This document shows, piece after piece, positions 1 to 7,365 of a stretch of DNA of 43,792 nt (positions are counted from its first letter, which is position 1; each line of letters starts with the position of its first letter). The stretch is taken from positions 1 through 43,792 of the forward strand of contig NZ_JANEZT010000007.1 of assembly GCF_025403405.1 (NCBI RefSeq). Reading direction: 5' to 3'. The DNA is from Frankia tisae. GTDB lineage: Bacteria; Actinomycetota; Actinomycetes; Frankiales; Frankiaceae. The notes beneath the pieces are model-generated. The model saw only the letters and a program-made list of their open reading frames with translations, searched no databases and had not been told where the DNA came from. A program made the translations under genes and the position numbers.

Positions 1-1753
1 GTTCGGGTGGGGAAGGCGTGGTCCGCGGCCGGATGTCCGTCGGAGCAGGGGGGACCAGTGCGTCGAGGTAGGGGGCGGCGCGCTCGCCGAGGGGTCGCAA
101 CGCGAACGGGACCTGGAAGATCTTGTCAAGATAATCGACGGAGCTGGCGGCCTGGTCGACGAGGACCGTCCCGTCGAAACTGTCCGTGGCCGCGGCCGCA
201 GCCTCTCCGTCGCTGCCGGTATCGAACATGGTGTGCCGCTGGTGGGCCAGGGAGCGCAGGAGCCGGCGGGCGTCGACCGCCACCACGACGACGAACAAGG
301 GCAGGGCAAGCAGCAGGTTGACCGCGGCGAGGACGTTCATGACACGCCGTGGCGGGCAGCGGTCAAGATCGTCGATGTAGAGGATGATCCGTTCCAGGGG
401 TGGGGCCGTGGTGGTGAGGCCGGCGCGGGCCTGCTGGTCCCATAGGGCCCGAGCGTCTAGCAGATCGGTCTGGAACCGAACGAGGTCGCCGTGGACCTGG
501 CCCACCAGTCCGCGGTACCGCTCGTAGCGGTCCGGCGCGGCGAGCGTGCTCAGCGTGTCGGCGAGGCGGGCAGCGGCGTCCAGGCGGATGCGTTCGGCCC
601 GGAGGTCGGCGAGTTCACCGACGACCTGGTCGCGTCGGCGGGACAACTGCTGTTCGAGCCGCCCGCTCAGGCTGCCCACCCGCCGGTGTGCCAGCACCAG
701 GGGGGTCACAACCGCCCCGATGGGGCTGGCGATTCCGACGAGGATGACCATCAGGTCCTTCAATGCATCGCCCCACCGCCAGACGACGAACTCGGCAGCG
801 GCGCCGACGGCGAGCCAGATCAGCACGACTCGCCAGCTTGCCCGCAGGTCCTTGGCCAGCTGCCGCAGCGCCATGACCGGAGCCATCAGGATGCGGACGG
901 GGGCGCCGAGACCGGCCAACCAGCCGGTACCGCCCCGGGCCGCGGCGAGCCTGTTCAGCTGCCGGGTCAACCGCTGCTCGTCCTGCCGACCGGCATCGAT
1001 CGTCTCCTGCACCTGGCGTAGCCGGGCAGCGGGGTCGGCCTGCTCGATGCGCGGATCGGGGCGGTCGGCCGGATCCGGGTCGTCGGGCTGGGCCAGGACC
1101 CGCAGCAGCTCCTCGATCAGCCCCGTCCAGACCTGGTCGTCGCTGTAGTGCCAGGCGTTGAACCGCACCTGCCGTACCGAGGCCGCGAACGCACTGCGAC
1201 CGAGGTTGTTGCGGGAGAGTTCGGCCAACTGGGCAACACGGGTCTGCATCTGCAGCATGAAGCTGGACTTGCCCGACCCCCAGTTCCCGAGCAGCGCCAC
1301 CGACACCGGCGGCGCGGTGCTCACCGCTGCGGCCAGCGCCGCCAGCCGGTCGACGTCGCCGTCGATCTGGAGCAGGTCCTCATCGGTCGGAGCGTCGCTG
1401 CGCAGTCCCGACAGCGGCAACGGCGCCCCGACCCGGGCGCTGCCTGTTCCCCGCACCTGCCGGCCGCTACCCAGATTCCACACCCGGATCGTGCCGTCAG
1501 CACCGACGCTGACAACTTCGGCACCATCCGGGGTGACAGCCACACCATGCACCGCCGCGGTATGACCAACCAGTCGCCGCCTTGGCGTGCCGTCGGCAAG
1601 GTTCCACACCCGGGCCGTACCGTCGCCGCTGCCGGTGATGATCTGCTGGCCGTCCGGGGTCACCGCCACCGCCAGCACCCCGCCGTCGTGAGCGGGGGCG
1701 GGGTGACCAGCGAACGGGCCGTCAGGTGACCACCCGAGTGGGGACGTGTTCAC
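1..1753 (-). CDS. WD40-KAP family P-loop NTPase, partial (3' end outside window)
   Basis: Read on the minus strand, one open frame runs from a GTG at 1753 off the left edge (about 584 codons visible). Residues about 10-90 hold two WD40-type blades, each with the VAVTPDG motif and a GDGTxRVWNL-type end. A Walker A motif, GNWGSGKSS, follows at about 155-164, with Lys162. A hydrophobic pair of likely membrane segments lies near residues 295-345, and a Walker B, LYIDDLDRCPP, near 458-468. This order of ATPase motifs with membrane segments inserted between them is typical of KAP NTPases, which are membrane-anchored STAND-like ATPases. The WD40 blades are at the N-terminus, where they could sense a partner protein. 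The start is uncertain: GTG 1753 has no strong ribosome binding site and only two blades remain, so the gene may once have been longer. Function is unknown; roles in phage exclusion or membrane-associated signalling are known for the family only in general. Confidence 0.8.
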   Translation of the reverse strand, partial: MNTSPLGWSPDGPFAGHPAPAHDGGVLAVAVTPDGQQIITGSGDGTARVWNLADGTPRRRLVGHTAAVHGVAVTPDGAEVVSVGADGTIRVWNLGSGRQVRGTGSARVGAPLPLSGLRSDAPTDEDLLQIDGDVDRLAALAAAVSTAPPVSVALLGNWGSGKSSFMLQMQTRVAQLAELSRNNLGRSAFAASVRQVRFNAWHYSDDQVWTGLIEELLRVLAQPDDPDPADRPDPRIEQADPAARLRQVQETIDAGRQDEQRLTRQLNRLAAARGGTGWLAGLGAPVRILMAPVMALRQLAKDLRASWRVVLIWLAVGAAAEFVVWRWGDALKDLMVILVGIASPIGAVVTPLVLAHRRVGSLSGRLEQQLSRRRDQVVGELADLRAERIRLDAAARLADTLSTLAAPDRYERYRGLVGQVHGDLVRFQTDLLDARALWDQQARAGLTTTAPPLERIILYIDDLDRCPPRRVMNVLAAVNLLLALPLFVVVVAVDARRLLRSLAHQRHTMFDTGSDGEAAAAATDSFDGTVLVDQAASSVDYLDKIFQVPFALRPLGERAAPYLDALVPPAPTDIRPRTTPSPPE

Positions 1754-2198
1754 CTCGCGTGTCCGTGTGCTGTCGAAGTGCCGCGGTCGGGCCGTTCCCG
1801 CGGCCAACCGGCAGCCCGCCTGGCGAGCCCACCGACCACGTGACAGCTCATTCCGCCCCCGTAAGGAAAGTGATGCGCATTTTCAAGATCGCGGATATGG
1901 TTTCCCGGACACCGCTCACCGCGCCCCGGAAACCGGTCGGAGCCCGCACACCACGCACCCGTCACACTCGACGATGTTCGACCCGTGTGCACCACCCCGG
2001 TCCCAGTATGATCTCCTGCTCCATCACGTGCAGGGCGGGTCCGAGTAGTTGTGCACTCAGGTCAATACGGGAACAACAAAGATCGACACCGGCGCGAGGC
2101 GGGATCCGCCAGACGAAGGCGACCCCTGCCAAGTAACCCGGCCCGACGAGCTTTCCCGGATTCTTTGGTGGCTGCCCGGGGTCTTGCGCGGGTGGGTT

Positions 2199-2372
2199 CA
2201 TAGTCGCGCGTGTACTGTAGCTGCCGGCGAAGTAGGCGGCGGTGCTGATCGCCAGCACGCGGTCAGCTCGCTCCAGCGCCCGGCGCACGGCTTCCACGCG
2301 GTCCGGGAGCGCTGCCCACAACCTGTCGGTTATTCCCACCGCTACGACCGTGCCAGCCCATCTCCCCAATCG
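2199..2372 (-). pseudogene. TIR-domain-like remnant
   Basis: The minus-strand frame here encodes RVEAVRRALERADRVLAIST followed by AAYFAGSYSTRATM. This resembles the middle of actinobacterial TIR domains, where a helix of the form MxxALExADRVLAVLS is followed by PAYLxSxYxxxEW. The upstream part of the domain (FISY motif) and the downstream part are not recognisable, and the frame continues into sequence without family character. It is therefore called a fragment. The assignment rests on motif memory only. Confidence 0.4.
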
Positions 2373-2516
2373 TGAAACGCATTTAATCCATACGGCTCTT
2401 CGGAATGTCGGCCAACCATGACGTACTCGGGACGCCCGCGCTCGCTGCGCCTGTCGTGGAGCAGTCCGCGGGCACCGGCGCATCCACCTCACGGCCCGGC
2501 CGGTCGTCGGACGCCG

Positions 2517-2610
2517 CTACAGACGAGTGAGATCGATCTTGACGGGGAAGGGTGCGACGGCGTCGACGACGCCGGTGAAGACCTCAGCGGCGCAGTAGGC
2601 CCTGGTGGCC
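2517..2610 (-). pseudogene. Uma2-family (DUF820) C-terminal remnant
   Basis: The last 30 or so codons of a minus-strand frame end in APFPVKIDLTRL and a TAG stop at 2517. Uma2-type PD-(D/E)XK proteins typically end in a strand of the form PFPVxIDLxxL after a valine-rich strand, here AEVFTGVV. Nothing of the nuclease core is found upstream, so this would be the tail of a deleted gene. Confidence 0.4.
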
Positions 2611-2676
2611 GGATCGTGCCGGCCGCAGACGCGATGACGGCCGCAGAGGAGGCGTCGGATTTTCGTCCGGGGGCCG

Positions 2677-2703
2677 TGTCGATCGGCGGCTGTGCCGTTC
2701 GAC
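2677..2703 (+). promoter_or_regulatory. putative ECF42-type promoter
   Basis: TGTCGA at 2677-2682 is followed after 17 bases by CGAC at 2700-2703, 49 bases before the YCII start codon. From memory, the ECF42 group of sigma factors recognises TGTCGA in the -35 region and CGA/TC in the -10 region, and targets DGPF/YCII genes next to itself. Position, spacing and neighbouring genes all fit, so positive autoregulation of the operon by its own sigma factor is likely. Confidence 0.7.
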
Positions 2704-2752
2704 CTGGGAGTGAGAGGGTCGGGACGCGACCCATGATCGAGGAGACACAACG

Positions 2753-3172
2753 ATGGCGAAGTACATGCTGATCATGCGGGCCACGGACGAGTCCCTGGCG
2801 AAGATGATGTCGACACCCTTCGAGGAGATGCTCGAGACCGTGGGTCGTTTCAACGAGGAGCTGATCCGGGCCGGCGTGCTCGTCGCCGCCGAGGGCCTCG
2901 AGGACCCGGCCCAGGGTGTGGTGGTCGACTTCGGCGGCGAGACTCCGGTCGTCACCGACGGCCCGTACGGCGAGACGAAGGAACTGTTCGGCGGCTTCTA
3001 CCTGATCGATGTCGCCTCGGAGGAGGAGGCGGTGCAGTGGGCTCGGCGGATGCCGGCGAGTGCCGGCGCGAAGTGCGAGATCCGCCGGGTGCCGACCATC
3101 GACGAGTTCCCGCAGGACAACGAGTGGATCATCAGGGAGCGGGCGTGGCGCGAGCGGACCGGCCAGCTCTGA
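2753..3172 (+). CDS. YCII/DGPF-domain protein
   Basis: This 139-residue protein has the YCII-related (DGPF) fold, with the signature DGPYGETKE at residues 69-77 followed by a hydrophobic strand, FGGFYLIDVAS. The start ATG has a good ribosome binding site, GAGGAG, about nine bases upstream. The gene overlaps the next by one base (TGATG), so the two are translationally coupled. DGPF proteins are the usual partners and targets of ECF41/ECF42 sigma factors. Their biochemical role is not established; the fold resembles muconolactone isomerase-like dimeric alpha-beta barrels. It is cytoplasmic, with no signal or membrane segment. Confidence 0.9.
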   Translation: MAKYMLIMRATDESLAKMMSTPFEEMLETVGRFNEELIRAGVLVAAEGLEDPAQGVVVDFGGETPVVTDGPYGETKELFGGFYLIDVASEEEAVQWARRMPASAGAKCEIRRVPTIDEFPQDNEWIIRERAWRERTGQL

Positions 3173-4443
3173 TGCCCGCGGCCGTCGATGGCCCGCCGCG
3201 TGACGAGTCGGCGCGGCGGGTCGTCGAGGCCGTCTGGCGGATGTCCTCCGCCCGGATCGTCGGCGCGCTGGCCCGGTACACGGGCGACGTCGACCTCGCC
3301 GAGGAGGTCGCGCAGGAGGCGGTGGCCCAGGCGCTCGTCACCTGGTCGCGCGACGGCGTGCCGGCGAACCCGGTGGGCTGGCTGCTCACGACCGCCCGGC
3401 GGCGCGCCATCGACGGCTTCCGCCGCCGGTCGGCACTCGACGAGCGCTACGCCCTGCTCGCGGTGCCCTCGGCCGACCCGTCGGACGACCTGCCGTGGGA
3501 TCCCGACCGGATCGACGACGACGTCCTCGCGCTGATGTTCGTCGCCTGCCACCCGGTGCTCTCCCCCGAGGCCCGCGTGGCTCTGACGCTGCGCGCGGTC
3601 GGCGGGCTGACGAGCGAGGAGATCGCCCGGGCGTTCCTGGTACCCGTGGCGACGGTCCAGGCGCGGATCACCCGGGCGAAGAAGACCCTCGGCGCGGCCA
3701 GGGTACCGTTCGCCCTGCCGCCGGCCGAGGAACGGCGCGGCCGCCTCGGTGGTGTCCTGAGCGTGCTGTACGTGATCTTCACGGAGGGCTCGACGGCGAC
3801 AACCGGTGACAGCCTGCTGCGCCCCGACCTCGCCTACGAGGCGATCCGGCTGGCCCGGACGCTGGCCGCCCTGATGCCCGACGAGCCGGAGGCACACGGG
3901 CTGCTCGCCCTGTGCGAACTCACCGCCGCCCGCTTCCCCGCCCGCACCGGTCCCGACGGCGAGGCCGTCCTCCTGGCGGACCAGGACCGGCGCCGGTGGG
4001 ACCGCTCGGCGATCCGCCGCGGCCTGGCCGCCCTCGACCGGGCCGCGGCGCTCGGGGCCGCCGGCCTCGGACCGTACGGCCTGCAGGCGGCGATCGCCGG
4101 CTGCCACGCGGCGGCGCCGTCGGTCCCGGAGACCGACTGGGAACAGATCGTGCTCCTCTACGAGACGCTCGGCCGGGTGGCCCCGTCCCCCGTCGTCGAG
4201 CTGAACCGGGCCGTCGCCGTCGCGATGGCGCAGGGACCGCAGCAGGCGCTGGCCATCGTCGACGACCTCGTCGCCACCGACCGCCTGGCCGGGTCGCACC
4301 TGCTCCCGGGCGTGCGCGGCGAACTGCTCGGCCAGCTCGGCCGGACGGCGGAGGCCCGAGCCGAGCTGGAACTCGCCGCCCGTCTGTGCCGCAACGCCCG
4401 CGAACGAGCGGTGCTGCTGCGCAAGGCGGCCGCGCTGGCGTGA
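3172..4443 (+). CDS. ECF42-group RNA polymerase sigma factor with C-terminal extension
   Basis: The product is 423 residues from ATG 3172, which overlaps the TGA of the YCII gene. Region sigma2 spans about residues 20-87, with the conserved DLAEEVAQEA and GWLLTTARRRAIDGFRR. Region sigma4 is at about 120-172, with a helix-turn-helix around SEEIARAFLVPVATVQARI. The rest, about 240 residues, is the long TPR-like C-terminal domain that defines the ECF42 group. It includes LYVIFTEGS at 199-207 (usually YLIFNEGY) and the DQDRRRWD motif. There is no anti-sigma gene nearby, as is typical for this group, whose C-terminal domain is thought to control activity. An in-frame extension upstream to 3037 exists but would overlap the YCII gene heavily, so the coupled start is preferred. 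Confidence 0.92.
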   Translation: MPAAVDGPPRDESARRVVEAVWRMSSARIVGALARYTGDVDLAEEVAQEAVAQALVTWSRDGVPANPVGWLLTTARRRAIDGFRRRSALDERYALLAVPSADPSDDLPWDPDRIDDDVLALMFVACHPVLSPEARVALTLRAVGGLTSEEIARAFLVPVATVQARITRAKKTLGAARVPFALPPAEERRGRLGGVLSVLYVIFTEGSTATTGDSLLRPDLAYEAIRLARTLAALMPDEPEAHGLLALCELTAARFPARTGPDGEAVLLADQDRRRWDRSAIRRGLAALDRAAALGAAGLGPYGLQAAIAGCHAAAPSVPETDWEQIVLLYETLGRVAPSPVVELNRAVAVAMAQGPQQALAIVDDLVATDRLAGSHLLPGVRGELLGQLGRTAEARAELELAARLCRNARERAVLLRKAAALA

Positions 4444-4613
4444 CCGTGGCCGTGAACCGGAGCTCGCAACCGTGTCCACGCCGCGAACGACCAGGTAAGC
4501 GGCTGCCTGACAATCGACGCACCGGCCGCGGAGACTCTGCTGTACGCGCCGGACCCGGGCCAACCCGCCGCCGGGTGGAGCTACCTGCGTCATTCTCGAC
4601 CGCCGCCGCGGAA

Positions 4614-4645
4614 CCGCCAGGCCGCCAGGCCGCCAGGCCGCCAGG
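4614..4645. repeat. 8-base tandem repeat, four copies
   Basis: The unit CCGCCAGG occurs four times without change. The unit length is not a multiple of three, unlike the repeats inside coding regions of this window, which agrees with this stretch being non-coding. Confidence 0.9.
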
Positions 4646-4750
4646 CCGGCGAGCGGCCTCGCCCTTGGGGCGACCCTGCTCGCGACGTCTCATTTGTCAG
4701 CGATGGGAGAACCTGCCCGGCGACTCCCAGCAGTTTCACGGCGCCAGTTG

Positions 4751-4810
4751 GCGTTCCGCCTCGCTCGCCGCGAGCTCGACCTGGTCGTCGGGTTCGAGCA
4801 GGGACGACCG
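4751..4810 (+). pseudogene. truncated copy of the DAO-type oxidoreductase 5' region
   Basis: These 60 bases align with 5212-5268 inside the intact oxidoreductase gene, with few mismatches and one 3-base insertion. The encoded stretches are AFRLARRELDLVVGFEQGRP here and AFHLARRGLDVVVFERGRP in the intact gene, which is the second half of the FAD-binding beta-alpha-beta unit. The nucleotide-binding GxGxxG part is missing upstream and similarity ends just after, close to the palindromic repeat copy 1. It is a relic of a duplicated or paralogous gene. Confidence 0.75.
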
Positions 4811-4827
4811 CCTGCCCACCTGCCTGG

Positions 4828-4940
4828 CTTCCGGCCAGATTGCGGTCAGATCGTGCCGAGGCTTATGTACGGTTCTGCGGCCGAAAACCGCAACTAAGCC
4901 TCGGCACGATTCCACACACGACTGATCATAGAAAGATACG
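4828..4940 (-). repeat. palindromic dispersed repeat, copy 1
   Basis: A perfect 16-base inverted repeat, ATCGTGCCGAGGCTTA at 4850-4865 and its complement at 4895-4910, encloses a 29-base loop with an inner inverted repeat (ACGGTT/AAACCG region). Read on the minus strand, the element and about 25 bases on each side align with copy 2 at 20905-21020, including the outer sequences near TGATCAGTCG and ATCTGACCGCAATCTGGCCGG. See the finding on compensatory stem changes. Confidence 0.85.
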
Positions 4941-5136
4941 AAGAATGCGGTGTCCGGTGGGACGCGTCGAACCCCGCGGCCCCCCGCCACCCGACCAGGT
5001 CTCCTAATGATCATCATGGCTGCCGCCAGTTCGTCAACAGCGTTGATTATCTTGAATGTGAATGGATTCCTGAGTAGCCGCCACTACGCTTGTCTCACTC
5101 CGAGACCCGAGACCGGGGCTGCCGAGAGGACGGACG

Positions 5137-6462
5137 ATGTCACACGCGCAATCCCGCGGGGTGGTCGCCGAGGTCGCCGTCATCGGGGCGGGGGTGCATG
5201 GCGCGAGCGCCGCGTTCCACCTCGCTCGCCGCGGGCTCGACGTGGTCGTGTTCGAGCGGGGACGACCGGCGGGCGGGCCGACCGGGCGATCCAGCGGCAT
5301 CTGCCGGGCCTACTACACCCAGCCATTCCTGGCCCGGGTCGCACATGACAGCATCGCGTTCCTCGCGGAGTTCGCCGAGCACACCGACGGGGGCGATGCC
5401 GGCTTCGTCCGCACCGGCGGCCTGTACCTGCACGGCCCGGCCGACGTCGCCGACGCCCGCCGCACCGCGGCCACCCTGGTCGGCCTGGACATCACCGTCG
5501 AGACCCTCGACGCGGACGAGGTGGCACGCCGATTTCCCGGAATCGATGTCGGCGACGGCGCGGGCATCGGCCCTGGCCCTGGCCCTGGCCCTGGCCCCGA
5601 CGGTGACGGCGACGGCGCGGGTTTCGGCCCTGGTGCCGCTGGCAGAGACGGACAGGTCGCGATCGCCGTGCGGGAGGAGCAGGCCGGCTACGCCGATCCT
5701 TACCGTACGACCTGGGGCTTCGTCACCGCGGCCCGGGCGCACGGCGCGCTGGTCCACAGCAACGCCCGCGTCGTCCGGATCACCGAGACACCCGGGCAGG
5801 TCGAGCTCACCACCGCCGACGGCACGACGCACCGGGCCCGGCGCCTGCTGCTCGCCGCCGGGCCCTGGACGGCACCCCTGGCCGCCCAGCTCGGCGTCAC
5901 ACTGCCGCTGCACGCCGAACGCCACGTCGTCGCCGTCCTCGGCCCCGCCTCCCCCGCTGCCGGCGCCGACGCCGACGCCGACCCCGGGGTGATCATCGAT
6001 GTGGCGGGCGGGTACTACACGGCGCCGCAGCCCGACGGCGGCTGGATGCTCGGCGGCCTCGACAGCACCCCACCGGTCGACCCGGACACCGCGCCCGCTC
6101 CGGTACGCGACGCCGAGTTCGCCCAGCTCGCCGAAGCCGCCCTGCGCCGGCGCCCGGGACGGTCAACCGAGGCGCAGCCCCAGCCCCGGGTGCAGTCCCG
6201 GACCCGGGTCGGTGGGTGGTCCGCGTTCTACGACGTCAGCCCGGACTGGCAGCCGGTGATCGGGCAGATCACCGACCGGGTGTGGGTCGATGCCGGCACC
6301 AGCGGGCACGGCTTCAAGCTCGCCCCGGTCCTCGGCGACCATGTCGCCGGCCTGCTCGCCGGGGAACAGCCCGCCCCCGGCCTGGCCGCGTTCAGCCCCA
6401 GCCGGTTCACCGCCGGCGATTCGCTGACCGCCGGCTTCGGCACCGCCCGCATCCTCGGGTGA
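5137..6462 (+). CDS. FAD-dependent oxidoreductase, DAO family
   Basis: This 441-residue flavoprotein belongs to the D-amino acid oxidase/sarcosine oxidase group. The N-terminal Rossmann unit is AVIGAGVHGASAAFHLARRG, with GAGVHG at 17-22 and the ribose-binding acidic residue Glu40. The C-terminal half has the typical GxxxxTPDWxPVIG-like segment, YDVSPDWQPVIGQ, and ends in the FAD-contacting GTSGHGFKLAPVLG. These enzymes oxidise a C-N bond of an amino acid or N-methyl substrate; the substrate here is unknown. Residues about 141-168 are a low-complexity GPGPGPGP/DGDGDG insert encoded by a hexanucleotide repeat and probably lie in a surface loop. The start ATG follows GAGAGGACGGACG. No cofactor gene is adjacent, and the next gene begins 99 bases downstream. 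Confidence 0.88.
   Translation: MSHAQSRGVVAEVAVIGAGVHGASAAFHLARRGLDVVVFERGRPAGGPTGRSSGICRAYYTQPFLARVAHDSIAFLAEFAEHTDGGDAGFVRTGGLYLHGPADVADARRTAATLVGLDITVETLDADEVARRFPGIDVGDGAGIGPGPGPGPGPDGDGDGAGFGPGAAGRDGQVAIAVREEQAGYADPYRTTWGFVTAARAHGALVHSNARVVRITETPGQVELTTADGTTHRARRLLLAAGPWTAPLAAQLGVTLPLHAERHVVAVLGPASPAAGADADADPGVIIDVAGGYYTAPQPDGGWMLGGLDSTPPVDPDTAPAPVRDAEFAQLAEAALRRRPGRSTEAQPQPRVQSRTRVGGWSAFYDVSPDWQPVIGQITDRVWVDAGTSGHGFKLAPVLGDHVAGLLAGEQPAPGLAAFSPSRFTAGDSLTAGFGTARILG
5569..5597. repeat. hexanucleotide repeat inside the oxidoreductase gene
   Basis: GGCCCT is repeated almost five times and encodes alternating Gly and Pro. The unit is two codons, so copy-number changes keep the frame. The minus strand carries four GGG runs and could form a G-quadruplex. 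Confidence 0.9.
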
Positions 6463-6561
6463 ACCCCCCGCGCAGCTCCACCCGTCGCGGATCCGTTCCG
6501 CCGGGACGCGGATGCTCCTCGCCGAGCCGCCGCCGGCGTTTCGGGTGAAGAATGTGCGGCT

Positions 6562-7365
6562 ATGGACGTGCGGAGCAGAAACCACGTGGTGGTCACCGGC
6601 CGGGAGGGTGCCCCGGTCGTGATGCTGGCGCACGGGTTCGGCTGCGACCAGAACATGTGGCGTCTGGTGGTCCCCGCGCTGGCCCGCGAGTTCACCGTCG
6701 TGCTCTTCGACCATGTCGGCGCCGGCCGGTCCGATCTGTCGGCCTGGAACCCGCGGCGCTACGCCACCCTGGACGGCTATGCCGAGGATGTCGTGGAGAT
6801 CTGCGTGGAGCTGGCCGTCGGGCCGGTGACATTCGTGGGTCACTCGGTGAGTTCCATGATCGGGGTTCTGGCCGCCGCCCGGCGGCCGGAGCTGTTCGAC
6901 CGGCTGGTCCTGCTCACCCCCTCCCCCTGCTACCTCGAGGACGGCGACTATCACGGCGGCTTCAGCGCCGCGGACATCGACGAGCTGCTGGCGTCGCTGG
7001 AGAGCAACTACCTGGGCTGGTCGGCCACGATGGCGCCGGTCATCATGGGCAATCCGGACCGACCCGAGCTCGGCGAGGAGCTGACGAACAGCTTCTGCCG
7101 CACCGACCCGGACATCGCCCGGTCCTTCGCCCGGGCGACCTTCCTGTCGGACAACCGGGCCGATCTCGCCCGGGTCCGGGTGCCCACCCTGGTGGTGGAG
7201 TGCTCGAACGACGCGATCGCGCCGACGGGCGTGGGGACGTTTGTCCAGGCGAGTATCCCGGGCAGTGAGCTGGTGACGTTGACGGCGACCGGCCACTGCC
7301 CGCAGCTGAGCGCGCCGGAGGCCACGGCGGCGGCGATCGTCGCGTTCGCGGGCACTGGACGTTGA
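6562..7365 (+). CDS. RsbQ-like alpha/beta hydrolase
   Basis: The 267-residue product matches the RsbQ/KAI2-type alpha/beta hydrolases in length and motifs. These are the oxyanion segment AHGFGCDQNMW, the nucleophile elbow GHSVSSMIG with Ser95, Asp217 in VECSNDAIAP and His245 in GHCPQLS. Bacillus subtilis RsbQ has Ser96, Asp219 and His247. RsbQ is needed, with the phosphatase RsbP, to activate sigma-B in energy stress, probably by turning over a small hydrophobic ligand. Here the TGA overlaps the ATG of an RsbP-like gene (TGATG), the same order as the Bacillus rsbQ-rsbP operon. The protein is cytoplasmic with no signal peptide. The function as a signalling partner is inferred from motifs plus context. 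Confidence 0.88.
   Translation: MDVRSRNHVVVTGREGAPVVMLAHGFGCDQNMWRLVVPALAREFTVVLFDHVGAGRSDLSAWNPRRYATLDGYAEDVVEICVELAVGPVTFVGHSVSSMIGVLAAARRPELFDRLVLLTPSPCYLEDGDYHGGFSAADIDELLASLESNYLGWSATMAPVIMGNPDRPELGEELTNSFCRTDPDIARSFARATFLSDNRADLARVRVPTLVVECSNDAIAPTGVGTFVQASIPGSELVTLTATGHCPQLSAPEATAAAIVAFAGTGR

Larger units (their letters stand above)
1754..2752. other. gene-poor stretch with decayed genes
   Basis: About one kilobase lies between the WD40-KAP gene and the YCII gene. No intact gene with a convincing start and family resemblance was found. It holds two minus-strand remnants (TIR-like and Uma2-like, listed separately) and, at its right end, the ECF42-type promoter of the next operon. The long minus-strand frame 1962-2492 is open mainly because of GC bias; only part of it resembles a protein family. 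Confidence 0.6.
4444..5136. other. gene-poor stretch with repeats and a gene fragment
   Basis: About 690 bases with no intact gene. It contains a four-copy 8-base tandem repeat, a truncated copy of the 5' part of the downstream flavin oxidoreductase gene, and copy 1 of a palindromic repeat, each listed separately. The last 190 bases hold the presumed promoter of the oxidoreductase, but no clear -35/-10 pair was seen. Confidence 0.7.

Noticed and set aside
1690-1753. Possible frameshift at the start of the WD40-KAP gene (another frame reads LTARSLV)
   Set aside because: The annotated frame itself gives a normal blade start (AHDGGVLAVAVTPDG), and the other frame is closed by a stop just upstream.
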